Source: Leucobacter triazinivorans
GTDB lineage: Bacteria > Actinomycetota > Actinomycetes > Actinomycetales > Microbacteriaceae
Length of the DNA stretch: 64,000 nucleotides
Reading direction: 5' to 3'
Assembly (NCBI RefSeq): GCF_004208635.1
Contig: NZ_CP035806.1
Coordinates: 558,001-622,000 of the forward strand
Shown here: one piece after another, positions 25,774 through 35,485 of the stretch
Position numbering within the stretch: position 1 is the stretch's first letter
Layout of the letters: every line of letters begins with the position of its first letter
Translations under genes and position numbers: made by a program
Notes under the pieces: generated by a model
Seen by the model: only the letters and a program-made list of their open reading frames with translations
What the model was told of the DNA's origin: nothing
The model's database searches: none

Positions 25774-27177
25774 ATGACCGTCAGCACCCCGCCCAACGCT
25801 CCGGGAACCCGGCGCGTGCTCCCCGCGGATTCGAAGCCGGTCGACCCCGGCCGCGTGCAGCGGCTGCTGGCCTCGGAGTGGGAGCGCTTCGAGACGTGGT
25901 CGCGCGCATCGGGCGAGCACAACGCGCGCGCCGCCGCATCCCTGCCGCTCGGCGTGACCAGCTCCTTCCAGTACTGGGAGCCCTACCCCATCACGATCGA
26001 GAAAGCCCGCGGCGCGTGGCTGACGGACGTGGGCGGCAACCGGCTGCTCGATCTCTCGATGGGCTTCGGGGCGGGGCTGGTCGGGCACCTGAACCCGCAG
26101 GTGGTCGCTGCCGTCACCGAGACCCTCAACAGCATCGGAACGCTCTTCGTGACCCCGTCGCCGCAGGCCACCGATATGGCCGAGCGGTTCAAGAAGCGCT
26201 TCGATCTCGACATGCTGCGCTTCACCAACTCGGGCACCGAGTCGCTCATGTACGCGATTCGCGCGGCGCGGGCGTTCACGCGCCGCCGCGCGATCGCGAA
26301 GATCGAGGGCGGCTACCACGGCGGATACGACGCACTGCAGGTCTCGGTGAAGCCGGCGCTCGAGGACATCGGACCGGCGGATCGTCCGATCCCCGATGCC
26401 CCCTTCGACGCGATCACCGGGGACGTGCACGTGGTCGCGTACAACGATCTCGGGCAGCTCGAGCGCGCCTTCCGCGAGCACGGCGACGAGATCGCCGCCT
26501 TCGTGGTGGAGCCGGTCATCGAGAATCTCGCCATCGTGCTGCCCGACGAGGGCTACCTCGAGGGCGTGCGCGCGCTCTGCGACCAGTACGGCGTCGTGCT
26601 CATCTTCGACGAGGTGAAGACCGGGCTCACCGCCGGCCACGGCGGCGCTGCCCAGCGCCTCGGCGTCAAGCCCGACCTCATCACGCTGGCGAAGTCGATC
26701 GGCGGCGGGCTGCCCCTCGCCGCCTTCGGCGGCAAGCAGGAGGTCATGAACGTGGTGGTGGACGGCCGCATGGACCACTTCGGCACCTACAACGGCAACG
26801 CGCTCGTCATGGCGGCCGCCGACGCCGTGGACCGGCTCATCACCCCCGAGGCGAGCCAGGGGCTCGAGGATCTGAACACCCGGACCCTCGACACGATGGA
26901 CTCGATCATCGCCGAGTACGAGCTGCCCGCGCACACCGTGGGCCTCGGAGCGAAGGGCTGCGTCACCTGGTCCACGACGCCGGTGCGCAATTACCGCGAC
27001 TACAAGGCCACGGACTTCGGCGTGGCCGAGCTCTCGTGGCTGTGGGGCGTGAACCGCGGGGTGCTCACCCCTCCCGGGCTCGACGAGCAGTGGCTGGTCT
27101 CGCTCGCGCACACCGAGGACGACATGGGGATCCTCATCGAGGACTTCCGCTCGCTCGCGCAAGAGCTGCGGGCGTAG
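25774..27177 (+). CDS. class III PLP aminotransferase
   Basis: A 467-residue aspartate-aminotransferase-superfamily class III enzyme. The PLP lysine is in LITLAKSIGGGLPLAA and the PLP Asp in LIFDEVKTGL; the PLP-phosphate region is NSGTESLMYAIRAAR. The sequence leans toward glutamate-1-semialdehyde aminomutase-like proteins (GGYHGGYDAL, GTYNGNALVMAAA), but no heme genes are near, and amine donors or acceptors cannot be told. The ATG follows AAGGAGG. It is divergent from metE. Confidence 0.8.
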   Translation: MTVSTPPNAPGTRRVLPADSKPVDPGRVQRLLASEWERFETWSRASGEHNARAAASLPLGVTSSFQYWEPYPITIEKARGAWLTDVGGNRLLDLSMGFGAGLVGHLNPQVVAAVTETLNSIGTLFVTPSPQATDMAERFKKRFDLDMLRFTNSGTESLMYAIRAARAFTRRRAIAKIEGGYHGGYDALQVSVKPALEDIGPADRPIPDAPFDAITGDVHVVAYNDLGQLERAFREHGDEIAAFVVEPVIENLAIVLPDEGYLEGVRALCDQYGVVLIFDEVKTGLTAGHGGAAQRLGVKPDLITLAKSIGGGLPLAAFGGKQEVMNVVVDGRMDHFGTYNGNALVMAAADAVDRLITPEASQGLEDLNTRTLDTMDSIIAEYELPAHTVGLGAKGCVTWSTTPVRNYRDYKATDFGVAELSWLWGVNRGVLTPPGLDEQWLVSLAHTEDDMGILIEDFRSLAQELRA

Positions 27178-27236
27178 GCGAGCCCGCCCGCCCGGTCATC
27201 GGCCCCCGGTCATCCCGCGCCCGGTCATCCTGTGCC

Positions 27237-27396
27237 CGGCCATCCTGCGCGAGCATGCGAGTCGCAGGATCCACGGCTCCGACTCTGGATCCTGCCCCCG
27301 GTCATCCTGCGCCCGGCCATCCTGTGCGAGCATGCGAGTCGCAGGATCCACGGCTCCGACTCTGGATCCTGCGGCTCGTTCCTCGCGCAGGATGAC
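27237..27396. repeat. palindromic repeat family B, tandem duplicated copy
   Basis: A 58-bp segment beginning CGGCCATCCTG occurs at 27237-27294 and again at 27315-27372 (78-bp period). The second copy closes with CTCGCGCAGGATGACGAG, complementary to the opening CATCCTGCGCGAG. The element recurs at 52551 and 54194. With the family C element it fills the gap between the aminotransferase and hflX. Confidence 0.8.
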
Positions 27397-27419
27397 GAGC
27401 GGGCCCGGGATCCTTGATC

Positions 27420-27484
27420 TCGACTCGCTCCGCTCGCTCAATCAGCGCAGCTCTCCGCAGGTTGAGCGAGCGGAGCCGAGTCGA
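27420..27484. repeat. palindromic repeat family C, copy 1
   Basis: TCGACTCGCTCCGCTCGCTC (from 27420) and its near-complement ending at 27484 form a 22-bp inverted repeat with one extra base, around a 20-base centre. Two half copies occur at 46929-47005. Confidence 0.8.
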
Positions 27485-27525
27485 AACCCGAAGCTCCTCG
27501 GACTCGACGTTGGGACCGCCTCGCG

Positions 27526-29160
27526 CTACTGCACGTAGGGCTCGAGCTTCGCCAGCATCTCCGCGGTCACGTAGGCGCGCACACGCGTGCCGTGCTCGAC
27601 GTACTCGGTCGACAGCACGCGGTTGCGCTCGTGCAGTTCGGCCACGAGTTCACCGCGATCGTAGGGCACGACGACGGTGACCTCGCGATCCGGGATCGGC
27701 AGCGCCGCATCGATCCGGCGCCGCAGCTCCTCGATCCCCTCGCCCGTGCGCGCCGAGACGAACACCGCGTCGGGCGCCAGCCCGTGCAGCACCATGCGCT
27801 GCGACGCGTCGAGCAGATCGGCCTTGTTGAACGCCACCAGCTCCGGGATGCCCTGCGCATCGACCTCGGCGATCACCTCGCGCACGGTGCGCAGCTGGGC
27901 CTCGGGATCCGGGTGGGACCCGTCGACGACGTGCAGGATCACGTCGGCCTCGCCCACCTCCTCGAAGGTGGAGCGGAACGCCTCGACCAGCTGGTGCGGC
28001 AGATTGCGCACGAATCCGACGGTGTCGGCGTAGGTGAAGCGGCGCCCGTCGGCCGTCTCGGCATGGCGCACCGCCGTGTCGAGCGTGGCGAAGAGCTGGT
28101 TCTGCACCAGCTCCTGCGTCCCGGTGAGGCGGTTGAGCAGGCTCGACTTGCCGGCGTTCGTGTACCCGGCGATGGCGACGGACGGCACCTCGCCGCGCTT
28201 GCGGTTGGCGCGCTTGGCCTCGCGTGCCGGGGCGAAACCGGCGATCTGCTTGCGCAGCTTCGCCATGCGGGTGTGGATCTTGCGCCGGTCGAGCTCCATC
28301 TTCGTCTCGCCCGGCCCGCGGGAGCCCATGCCGGCGCCGGCCGAGCCCACCTGTCCGCCGGCCTGGCGCGACATCGACTCGCCCCAGCCGCGCAGGCGGG
28401 GCAGCAGGTACTCGAGCTGCGCGAGTTCGACCTGGGCCTTGCCCTCTCGGCTCTTCGCGTGCTGGCTGAAGATGTCGAGGATCACCGCGGTGCGGTCGAT
28501 CACCTTGACCTTCACCACGTCCTCGAGCGCGCGGCGCTGCGACGGGGCGAGCTCGGTGTCGGCGATGACCGTGTCGGCGCCCACGGCCGCCACGAGTTCG
28601 GCCAGCTCCTGCGCCTTGCCCTTGCCGAGGTAGGTCGCGGGATCGGGTGTGGCGCGGCGCTGCAGCAGACCGTCGAGCACCCGGGCGCCCGCGGTCTCGG
28701 CGAGGGCGGCGAGCTCGCGCAGCGAGTTCTCGGCATCATCGGAGCTGTCGCGGTTCGAGCCGGTGTAGACCCCGATGAGCACCACGTTCTCGAGTCGCAG
28801 CTGCCGGTACTCGACCTCGGTGACGTCTTCGAGCTCGGTCGACAGACCGGCCACGCGCTTGAGCGATGCCCGGTCCGCGCGTTCCATGCGGATCAGCTCG
28901 AGATCGTCGGCGAGCCGGTCGTGCTCCGCGTCGCCGAGCGCCTGTGCGCCCTGGCCGAGCAGCTCCGCGCCGCGGTCCCGGATCACGGTGGCTGATCCCG
29001 ATCTCGAGGCGCGCGAGAGCAGCCGGTCGACCGGGTCGCGGCTCTCTGCGGCGGTTCCCGCGCCGTCGTCGGTCTCGGGCACCGCCGAATCGAGCGCGTC
29101 ATCGCGCGGCTCGTCGGGCTCGAATGTGCGGGCTGAATCGTCTGTGAAGCGTTTCGTCAT
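27526..29160 (-). CDS. hflX: ribosome-rescue GTPase HflX
   Basis: A 544-residue GTPase that binds 50S subunits and splits stalled ribosomes. The HflX domain precedes the G domain with G1 GYTNAGKSS, G3 DTVGF and G4 AFNKADL. An N-terminal extension of about 100 charged residues precedes the HflX core, as in other Actinomycetota. The ATG at 29160 has GGAGG four bases upstream and TACACT nine bases upstream. It sits in the conserved neighbourhood between dapF and lexA. Confidence 0.95.
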   Translation of the reverse strand: MTKRFTDDSARTFEPDEPRDDALDSAVPETDDGAGTAAESRDPVDRLLSRASRSGSATVIRDRGAELLGQGAQALGDAEHDRLADDLELIRMERADRASLKRVAGLSTELEDVTEVEYRQLRLENVVLIGVYTGSNRDSSDDAENSLRELAALAETAGARVLDGLLQRRATPDPATYLGKGKAQELAELVAAVGADTVIADTELAPSQRRALEDVVKVKVIDRTAVILDIFSQHAKSREGKAQVELAQLEYLLPRLRGWGESMSRQAGGQVGSAGAGMGSRGPGETKMELDRRKIHTRMAKLRKQIAGFAPAREAKRANRKRGEVPSVAIAGYTNAGKSSLLNRLTGTQELVQNQLFATLDTAVRHAETADGRRFTYADTVGFVRNLPHQLVEAFRSTFEEVGEADVILHVVDGSHPDPEAQLRTVREVIAEVDAQGIPELVAFNKADLLDASQRMVLHGLAPDAVFVSARTGEGIEELRRRIDAALPIPDREVTVVVPYDRGELVAELHERNRVLSTEYVEHGTRVRAYVTAEMLAKLEPYVQ

Positions 29161-31068
29161 CTGGCCTCCAGTGTACGCGGATCCGGGCCGGGCGTGTCGC
29201 GCGTTCGCCCTGGGCGCAGGCGACGCGCTGCGGACGTTCCGGCCGCACCGGCCCCGTCGTGCGACCCCGTCGATGTCTCCGCGCGTTCTCGCGGCTCCGC
29301 TCATCGGCGGAGCACGGAACGCGGCAGCAGCGCCGCTCGCAGCCGCGCCGGCCATCCGGCCGTCGAGCGCAGGGCCGAGGTGGCGAGCTCGAGCTCGGAG
29401 CGGAGCGGCCCCGCCTCCCGCGCAGGAGCCGGCGCCGCGGCGTACCGCTCCTCGACGAGCGCGCGGGCCAAGCCGAGGGCCGCCGCCGCCGCGTCGCCGC
29501 GCAGTCCGCGCGAGACGAGGTACTCCGCGATGGCCTCGGGGGTGCGGGCCCGCACCCGGGCGGCCTCGGGCGCATAGACCCCGAGGTCCACCGCCGTGTC
29601 GACGAGCTCCGCCCAAGCGTGCGCTGCGGGCCGTTCGCCGCGGGCGACGCGCCGACGCCGGACGCCCCGACGCGCTCGACGCACAGCGGGGGCGATGCCG
29701 AGGAGCACCACCACGAGGCCGACGGCGCCCAGCACGAGGCCCGGACCCGGCGGAGCCCCGGAGGATCCGCGAGACCCGCCTGGTTCGTCTGCGCCGACCT
29801 CCTCGGTCTCCTCGCTCTGCTCGGGGTCCGACTGCGGCTCGTCGGCGTCCGTCTCAGGAAGCGGCAGCTGCTCGAGCATCGAGGGCGCGTCACCTGCGGC
29901 GGACTCGGCGGGATCCGGCCGCCCGGTCTCGGCGCGGTAGCCCGCGCCGCCCGGCGTCGGCTCGAACGCGACCCAACCGACCCCGTCGACGTGGACCTCG
30001 GGCCAGGCGTGCAGCTCTCGGGCCCGCACGGCCGTCCATCCCGTGGGGCTCGACGGGCGGGAGACGTACCCCACGGCCACACGGCTCGGGAGTCCCAGCG
30101 AGCGGGCCATGACCGCGTAGGTGGAGGCGAAGTGCACGCAGTAGCCGGTGCGCTGTTCGAGGAAGGCCGACATCACGGCGTAGGGATCGTCGGAATCCGC
30201 GCCGGGCTCGTAGGGCGCGCGCTCGTCGTACACGAACTCCCCCGAGCGGAACCACCCCTCGAGCCGGCTGGCGGCGGACAGCGTCCGATACGCGTCCGCA
30301 TCCGGCGATGCGGACGACTCGGGATCCAGCGACGCCGTGGCCACGCGCGCCGCGTCTGCGATCGCATCGGGGAGATCCTCGGGCAGCGCGAGATACCGGT
30401 CCGGATCCGCCGGGGCCTCCGCGCTCGGCACCCGCACCGGGTTCCCGGATCCGTCGAGCGCCGGCGGATCCGCCAGGAGCACCCGGAACCGATCCCCCGG
30501 CCGCGTCAGCGCCGTGTCGGAGCGCGCGGTCGCGGTACCGTCGCCCCACATCCACTGCTCGGGATCGAAGGATCCGCCGATCGCTTCGATCCGCTCCGCA
30601 CGAGACGGCATGGGGAGCCAGGAGCTCAGCAGCCCCTTCACACGGACGGCGACGACGGACTCCCCGCCGAGCGGCCGTGCGGAAGCCGGTGCGCCCGACG
30701 CCATGGGTCGCTGCGCGACGACGCTCGCGCCGCCCGGGTCGAGTTCGTCCTCGGGGAGCCAGATGCCCCGCTCGAAGTCGGAGAGCACGGCCAGCGTGAA
30801 ACGCGCGGTGCCGTTCCCGGAGCCGTCGCCATCGGTGCTTCCCCGATACTCGAACGCCACCGTGCTGCTGCGCTCGCGCAGATCGCGGGCCAGAGCGAGC
30901 GTGACATCCGGCATGCCTGACGAGACCGGGGAGACCGAGACCGCGGCGGAGTTCCAGACGCGATCGGGAACCGGCGGGAGGGCGGCCACCAGTCCGACGG
31001 CGAGCGCGAGCGACACCGCCGACACGGCGACCGGGTCTGATGTCGGTTATGTTGACTCGGGTTTCTCT

Positions 31069-31950
31069 TCACGCCGCGAGTGCGACGCTGCCTACATTAA
31101 CAACTTCAAACTCCACTGGGGTAAGTCTCCCTAGCCTGCGCTGGCGACGCTTCCGGTGATACTTCCCCTCAACCCAAGAAACAATCGCCAAACGAAGCTC
31201 TTCCCGGGTCTCCCACACCTTCCGATCTAGAACATTCTTCTGCAAAAGCGAGAAGAAACTTTCCATCGCCGCGTTATCCCCAGCAGCACCCACGCGCCCC
31301 ATCGAGCCCTGCAACTGGTGCCGACGTAACGCCGATTGGAAGCTCTGGGAACGAAATTGACCGCCTCTGTCTGAGTGCACCACCGTCCCGACCGGACGAC
31401 CGCGCTGCATGACCGCGTTCTCAAGCGCCCCCACCGCAAGCGATGCCTGCATGCGTGGCCCGATTGAGTAGCCGACGACTTTGTTAGACCAGACGTCTTT
31501 CACCGCGCACATGTACAGGCGACCCTCGTTCGTCCATTGCTCTGTAATGTCGGTCAACCACAACCGGTTCGGGCCCTGGGCGGTGAACTGGCGCTCGACG
31601 AGATCGTCACCCACCGGAGCACCAGCACGACTGGCACGGCCCTTCCGCTTCGTGATCACTGATCGAATGCCTGCCTGTTTGCACAGCCGCCACACACGCC
31701 GTTCAGTGACGGCATAGCCGAGGCCCTGCATCTCGTCAGCGAGGAACCGGTACCCAAACTCGGGATCTTCAGCATGAAGCGTACGCAGCACCCCGATGAG
31801 ATGCCGATCATCAGCTTCGCGTTTCGAAACTGGCTGCTTTACCCACTGGTAGTACGCCTGTTTCGAAAACCCGAGTACCCGACACGCCACCACGACAGGC
31901 ACCCGGATCGGGGCGTCCTTCGCGGCCAGTTCTTGGACGAGCGGGAACAC
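31069..31950 (-). CDS. IS3-family transposase OrfB
   Basis: A 293-residue integrase-core protein. The DDE triad is visible: Asp in LWLTDITEQW, Asp in VVHSDRGGQF, and Glu in NAAMESFFSLLQ. An HTH_21 region (about 45-95) precedes it. Its GTG overlaps the OrfA stop by one base (TAGTG), but it is expected mainly as an OrfAB fusion made by -1 frameshifting. Intact, no stops. Confidence 0.93.
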   Translation of the reverse strand: MFPLVQELAAKDAPIRVPVVVACRVLGFSKQAYYQWVKQPVSKREADDRHLIGVLRTLHAEDPEFGYRFLADEMQGLGYAVTERRVWRLCKQAGIRSVITKRKGRASRAGAPVGDDLVERQFTAQGPNRLWLTDITEQWTNEGRLYMCAVKDVWSNKVVGYSIGPRMQASLAVGALENAVMQRGRPVGTVVHSDRGGQFRSQSFQSALRRHQLQGSMGRVGAAGDNAAMESFFSLLQKNVLDRKVWETREELRLAIVSWVEGKYHRKRRQRRLGRLTPVEFEVVNVGSVALAA

Positions 31951-32243
31951 TATTTTGGGGGCGTGATATGAATCTGCGACAAATACGCTGCTGCCCGCCT
32001 AAGCACTTCGTTCTCCTGCTCGAGGAGCCTATTGCGGCGTATCAACTCACGAATCTGCGCATCCTCCGCCGCGGTCACGTCTTTCGTCACGGGTAGGCCA
32101 GCATCACGCCGTTCAGCATCAGCCACCCATTTCGACAGCGCCGACTTTGAGACTCCAAGATCTCGTCCGACTTCTCGTTGTGTCGCACCCTGCCGCACTA
32201 ACGCGACCGCGTCTTTTTTGAACTCCTCCGAGTATTTCGCCAT
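31950..32243 (-). CDS. IS3-family OrfA (HTH, leucine zipper)
   Basis: A 97-residue protein starting MAKYSEEFKKDAVALV with a helix-turn-helix (REVGRDLGVSKSALSKWV) and a coiled-coil zipper (ELIRRNRLLEQENEVLRRA). OrfA binds the terminal repeats and regulates transposition. ATG at 32243 fits the family; the upstream part of the frame lies in the terminal repeat. Confidence 0.92.
   Translation of the reverse strand: MAKYSEEFKKDAVALVRQGATQREVGRDLGVSKSALSKWVADAERRDAGLPVTKDVTAAEDAQIRELIRRNRLLEQENEVLRRAAAYLSQIHITPPK
31953..31959 (-). promoter_or_regulatory. -1 ribosomal frameshift heptamer in IS
   Basis: C CCA AAA (phased in the OrfA frame), directly before the OrfA stop TAG, is a canonical X XXY YYZ slippery site. 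Slipping back one base reads on through AUA into OrfB. Confidence 0.75.
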
Positions 32244-32981
32244 GGTTCTATCCTCCCAGCCAGCACGTTCAGAACTGGCGGACAAGAGTCAACCAAACCG
32301 ACATCAGACCCACCCCGCGCCATCGGGCGACCGTGCGCGGGGCGCCGACCCACAGGAGCAGGAGCAGGAGCGCACCGGTCCAGAGCAGCAGCGGGCCCGG
32401 GATCCTCAGCGAGGTGACCGTGACCGGCGCGAGCATGAGGACCGCGGGAATGAGGCCCGAGGCGAAGTACCTCCCGAGTCCGATGAGCAGCAGTGCGGAG
32501 AGCGCGAGCGCCGCGAACCAGACCGACAGCACGACGTCGAGCAGCGCGCCCGACAACTCGACCGGGGGGACGCCTTCCGAGACGGCGAGCTGCGTCTCCT
32601 GCACGAGCCGCAGGGGCTCGCGGCTCCATTGCGACAGCCTGCCGTCCCTCAGCAGCGCCCACGCGAGCAGTGCGGCACCGGACACGACGCCGATCGCCCA
32701 CGCCGCAAGTCGCCGGCCGGGCCGCAGCGTCAGCGCCGCGCCGCTCACCAGCACCACCGCGCCGACCGCGCTCAGCGCCTGCGCGGTCCAGGCGCCGCCC
32801 ACGAAGACCTCCCGCAGCGCGACGAGGCACACGACCCACAGCGCGCCGAGCAGCACGGATCCGAGCAGCGGGTGCCAGGATGCCCGAGCGCCGCCCGCCG
32901 ATTCCCCCGCAGTGCTCTCGGGCGCGCTCCCGAGCGCGTTCCCGGCCGCGGTCGCGGTGCCCGCGCGCTTCGCCGCCGCGC

Positions 32982-34322
32982 TCATCCCGGCCGTCCCGTG
33001 CCGGCCGCGGCCGCGGACCCGGCGGCCACGGACCCGGCGGCCGCGGACCCGGCGACCGCGCCCGCCGCGGATGCCCGAGTGCCCGGTGCACGCACGAGTT
33101 CCCACCCCCGGGGCAGCGCGGATCCGGGGGTGGAACCGCGCACCTCGGGCGAGGTGATCACCACTGTCCCGGCGGGAGAACGGGACGCGAGCGCCACGAC
33201 CTCGGGCGTCACCGAGCCGGTGATGATCGCAGTGGGCCGGAAGTCCAGCCCGGCTGGTCGCGCATCGGAGGGACCGGACACCGGCTGCGCCCGTGCGAGG
33301 ACGCGCACCGGCTGCGCCCGCGCGAGGGCGCGCAGCGCCTCCGCGGCTCCGACGGCCGCACGGTCGACCAGCGGCGTTCCCCCCGCGCCGCGCACGGTGC
33401 GCAGGTCCAGTGCGGACCGTCGGGGCGCCGTGCGACGCGCGACGACACTCCCCCCGAGCCGCGTCACGAGCGCCGCAGCCAGCGAAACCGCCTGTTCGAA
33501 GTCTTCGGGCGGGGTGCCGTCGCGCGCCGCGCGATACGCGTCGGAGTCCACGATCAGCGCGACCGCGAACCGCTCACCCGTGCCGTGCTCGGGGAGATTC
33601 ACGAGCAGCCGGTCTTGTCTGGCGCTCTGCTTCCAGTGCACCCGGCGCGGCGGATCGCCGGGCCGGTACTCGCGAAGCGCCTCGCCGGCCTCCTCGGCGG
33701 TGACCGAGCGACTGCTGCCGGGCGTGGGGCGGACCGCCTGCCGGGGCGGCGTTCTGTGCGCGCCATCCCGTGCGCCGAGGCCTCCCGGCATCAGCTCGGG
33801 CGGCAGCGGCGTCGGCAGCACGAGCACCTCGGCGCTGGCGCCGAGGTGGATCCGCATCCTCGCGATGCCCAGCGGGTCAGAGATGACGAGGGCCGCGGCC
33901 GAGAGCGCGAACGCCCCGCGGCGTTCGGCCGTCCACCGCACCGACTGGCGCGCCTCCGCGCGCCGCCGCAACACGATCGGTCGGGCGCCGACGTCGCCCG
34001 GCATCTCCCATACCAGCTCGGCGCTGTGCGAGCAGGCGAGGTCGTGCTGCACGACGGCGGTCGCCGTCACCACGTCTCCCGCGGAGGGGGTGCGCACATC
34101 GGTCGTGAGCTCGGCCCGCGGTCGGAGCCGGATGCGGATGAGCAGCAGCCACACGATGGACACCGCGACCGCCGCGACGGCGAGAGCCGCCAGCGCCAGC
34201 ACATCGCGCAGGCGCACTGCCGCCCAGAGGCCCCCCGCGGCCGCCGCGAGCACGAGCAGGGCCGCGCCGCGCGCAGTGAGCGTCAGCGGCATCGCGCGCA
34301 GCAGCCGCGGCGAACCGTTCAT
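32982..34322 (-). CDS. DUF58 domain protein
   Basis: A 446-residue protein with two N-terminal membrane helices (about 15-60), then a DUF58/vWA-like domain with the signature EALREYRPGDPPRRVHWKQS near residue 225. The C-terminal 30 residues are Ala/Gly/Ser repeats encoded by a degenerate 15-bp tandem repeat at about 33000-33060. It overlaps the AAA ATPase gene before it and the transglutaminase gene after it (both ATGA), forming the usual MoxR-DUF58-transglutaminase set for envelope-associated protein assembly or processing; the exact task is unknown. Confidence 0.88.
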   Translation of the reverse strand: MNGSPRLLRAMPLTLTARGAALLVLAAAAGGLWAAVRLRDVLALAALAVAAVAVSIVWLLLIRIRLRPRAELTTDVRTPSAGDVVTATAVVQHDLACSHSAELVWEMPGDVGARPIVLRRRAEARQSVRWTAERRGAFALSAAALVISDPLGIARMRIHLGASAEVLVLPTPLPPELMPGGLGARDGAHRTPPRQAVRPTPGSSRSVTAEEAGEALREYRPGDPPRRVHWKQSARQDRLLVNLPEHGTGERFAVALIVDSDAYRAARDGTPPEDFEQAVSLAAALVTRLGGSVVARRTAPRRSALDLRTVRGAGGTPLVDRAAVGAAEALRALARAQPVRVLARAQPVSGPSDARPAGLDFRPTAIITGSVTPEVVALASRSPAGTVVITSPEVRGSTPGSALPRGWELVRAPGTRASAAGAVAGSAAAGSVAAGSAAAAGTGRPG

Positions 34323-35293
34323 CGCACGCCGGGTACCCGCGTTCGGGCGACGATGTCGCGAACGATCGCAGCGGCCGCGGCGAGCGAGTCGGCGGCGGAG
34401 GCGTGGAGATCGCCGGTGACGATCCGGTGCGAGAGCACGATCCCGGCCAGCGCAGCGACATCGTCCGGCGAGGCGTATGCGCGACCCGACATGGCCGCGC
34501 GCGCCCGGGCCATCTGCGCGAGATGCAGCGAGGCCCGGGGGCTCGCACCGTGCACGATACCCGGGTGCTCCCGTGTGGCCGAGACGATCGACACCAGATA
34601 GCGCGCGATCTCAGGCGCGAGATGCACCTGCGACACCGCGCGCCGCGCGGCGACGACCTGCGCGATCGGCACCACAGACGCCACCTCGGACAGCACCCCC
34701 TCAGCGGGGTGCGGTCCGAGCAGCGAGACCTCGGCCTCGATGGACGGGTAGCCCAGCGAGATCCGTGTCATGAATCGGTCGCGCTGCGCCTCCGGAAGCG
34801 GAAACGTGCCCTCCATGTCCTGCGGGTTCTGCGTGGCGACCACCATGAAGGGACGCGGCAGCGGGTACGTCGTGCCGTCGACCGTGACTCGCCCCTCCCC
34901 CATCGCTTCGAGCAGCGCGGACTGGGTCTTGGGCGTGGATCGATTCACCTCGTCCGCGACGACGACGTTCGCGAAGATCGGGCCCTCATGGAAGCGGAAC
35001 TCCTTCGACGCCTGATCGAACACGGACACGCCGGTGACGTCGGTGGGCAGCAGATCGGAGGTGAACTGGATCCGGGCCGCGTGCGCCCCGAAGCTGCGGG
35101 CGAGCGCCGACGCCAGCGTGGTCTTGCCCACTCCGGGGACGTCCTCGATGAGCAGATGTCCGCCCGCGAGCAGTGTGGCCACGGCAGCGTGGATCTCGGC
35201 GGGTTTGCCGATCACTGCGTTGCCGACCTCGTCGGCGATCCCGCGCGCGATCTCGGCGACGGTCGCCGCCTCCACTGCTGTCATGTGCGCCAT
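34319..35293 (-). CDS. MoxR-family AAA+ ATPase
   Basis: A 324-residue AAA_3 ATPase with Walker A EDVPGVGKTT, Walker B VVVADEVNR, sensor 1 FMVVATQNP and the arginine-rich lid. MoxR ATPases act as chaperones for vWA/DUF58 partners, and the DUF58 gene overlaps its stop by four bases. Two ATGs are possible (35293 and 35284); neither has a strong ribosome site. Its operon is now broken at the third gene by the IS. Confidence 0.9.
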   Translation of the reverse strand: MAHMTAVEAATVAEIARGIADEVGNAVIGKPAEIHAAVATLLAGGHLLIEDVPGVGKTTLASALARSFGAHAARIQFTSDLLPTDVTGVSVFDQASKEFRFHEGPIFANVVVADEVNRSTPKTQSALLEAMGEGRVTVDGTTYPLPRPFMVVATQNPQDMEGTFPLPEAQRDRFMTRISLGYPSIEAEVSLLGPHPAEGVLSEVASVVPIAQVVAARRAVSQVHLAPEIARYLVSIVSATREHPGIVHGASPRASLHLAQMARARAAMSGRAYASPDDVAALAGIVLSHRIVTGDLHASAADSLAAAAAIVRDIVARTRVPGVR

Positions 35294-35485
35294 GCGTCCC
35301 GTCGCCTGTTCTGCCCTGCACGCCGACTCCGTGGGTGACGGCCGACGCTGCGTGTGCTCCCATGCTCGCACGACACCCCGAGAATGCGCCGCACCCCAGC
35401 CCGGCCCGCTCCGTCAGGTGCCGACCGCGATCGGCGAACGCGCCCGCAGCCGCGGTGCGCGACGCCCGACGCGCCGCGCACCTGG

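Larger units (their letters stand above)
31033..32311 (-). mobile_element. IS3-family insertion sequence, 1279 bp
   Basis: Terminal inverted repeats of 26 bp (31033-31058 and 32286-32311) match at 24 positions and begin GGGTCTGATGTCGGTT. The 3-bp direct repeat ACC at 31030-31032 and 32312-32314 is the target duplication. Two overlapping frames encode OrfA and OrfB with a frameshift heptamer. All parts look intact, so the copy may be active. If the ends are instead taken at TGATGTCGG, as in many IS3 elements, no direct repeat flanks it, so the longer ends are preferred. Confidence 0.9.
29301..32985 (-). pseudogene. TgpA-like transglutaminase membrane protein, split by IS
   Basis: The N-terminal part (32985-32312; start ATG overlapping the DUF58 stop) encodes six or so membrane helices of the DUF3488/TgpA type. 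The C-terminal part (31032-29301) holds the transglutaminase core with Cys in RTGYCVHF, His in ELHAWPEV and a following DGVGW, then a membrane helix and a DUF4129-like tail. Removing 31033-32311 and one copy of ACC joins them in frame through WRGVAVSAVSLALAVG into one 800-residue protein. So the gene was recently intact. The IS supplies its own stop, leaving a membrane-only fragment; the catalytic part lacks a start and its helices. Confidence 0.88.

Noticed and set aside
25552..27162. Minus-strand frame running from metE back across the aminotransferase gene
   Set aside because: The part upstream of the metE ATG has no family resemblance and lies opposite a well-supported class III aminotransferase with its own AAGGAGG site.
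31039..32305. Alternative IS boundaries at TGATGTCGG / CCGACATCA
   Set aside because: These ends fit the TG...CA habit of IS3 elements, but give no direct target repeat; the longer ends give ACC/ACC and restore the gene in frame.
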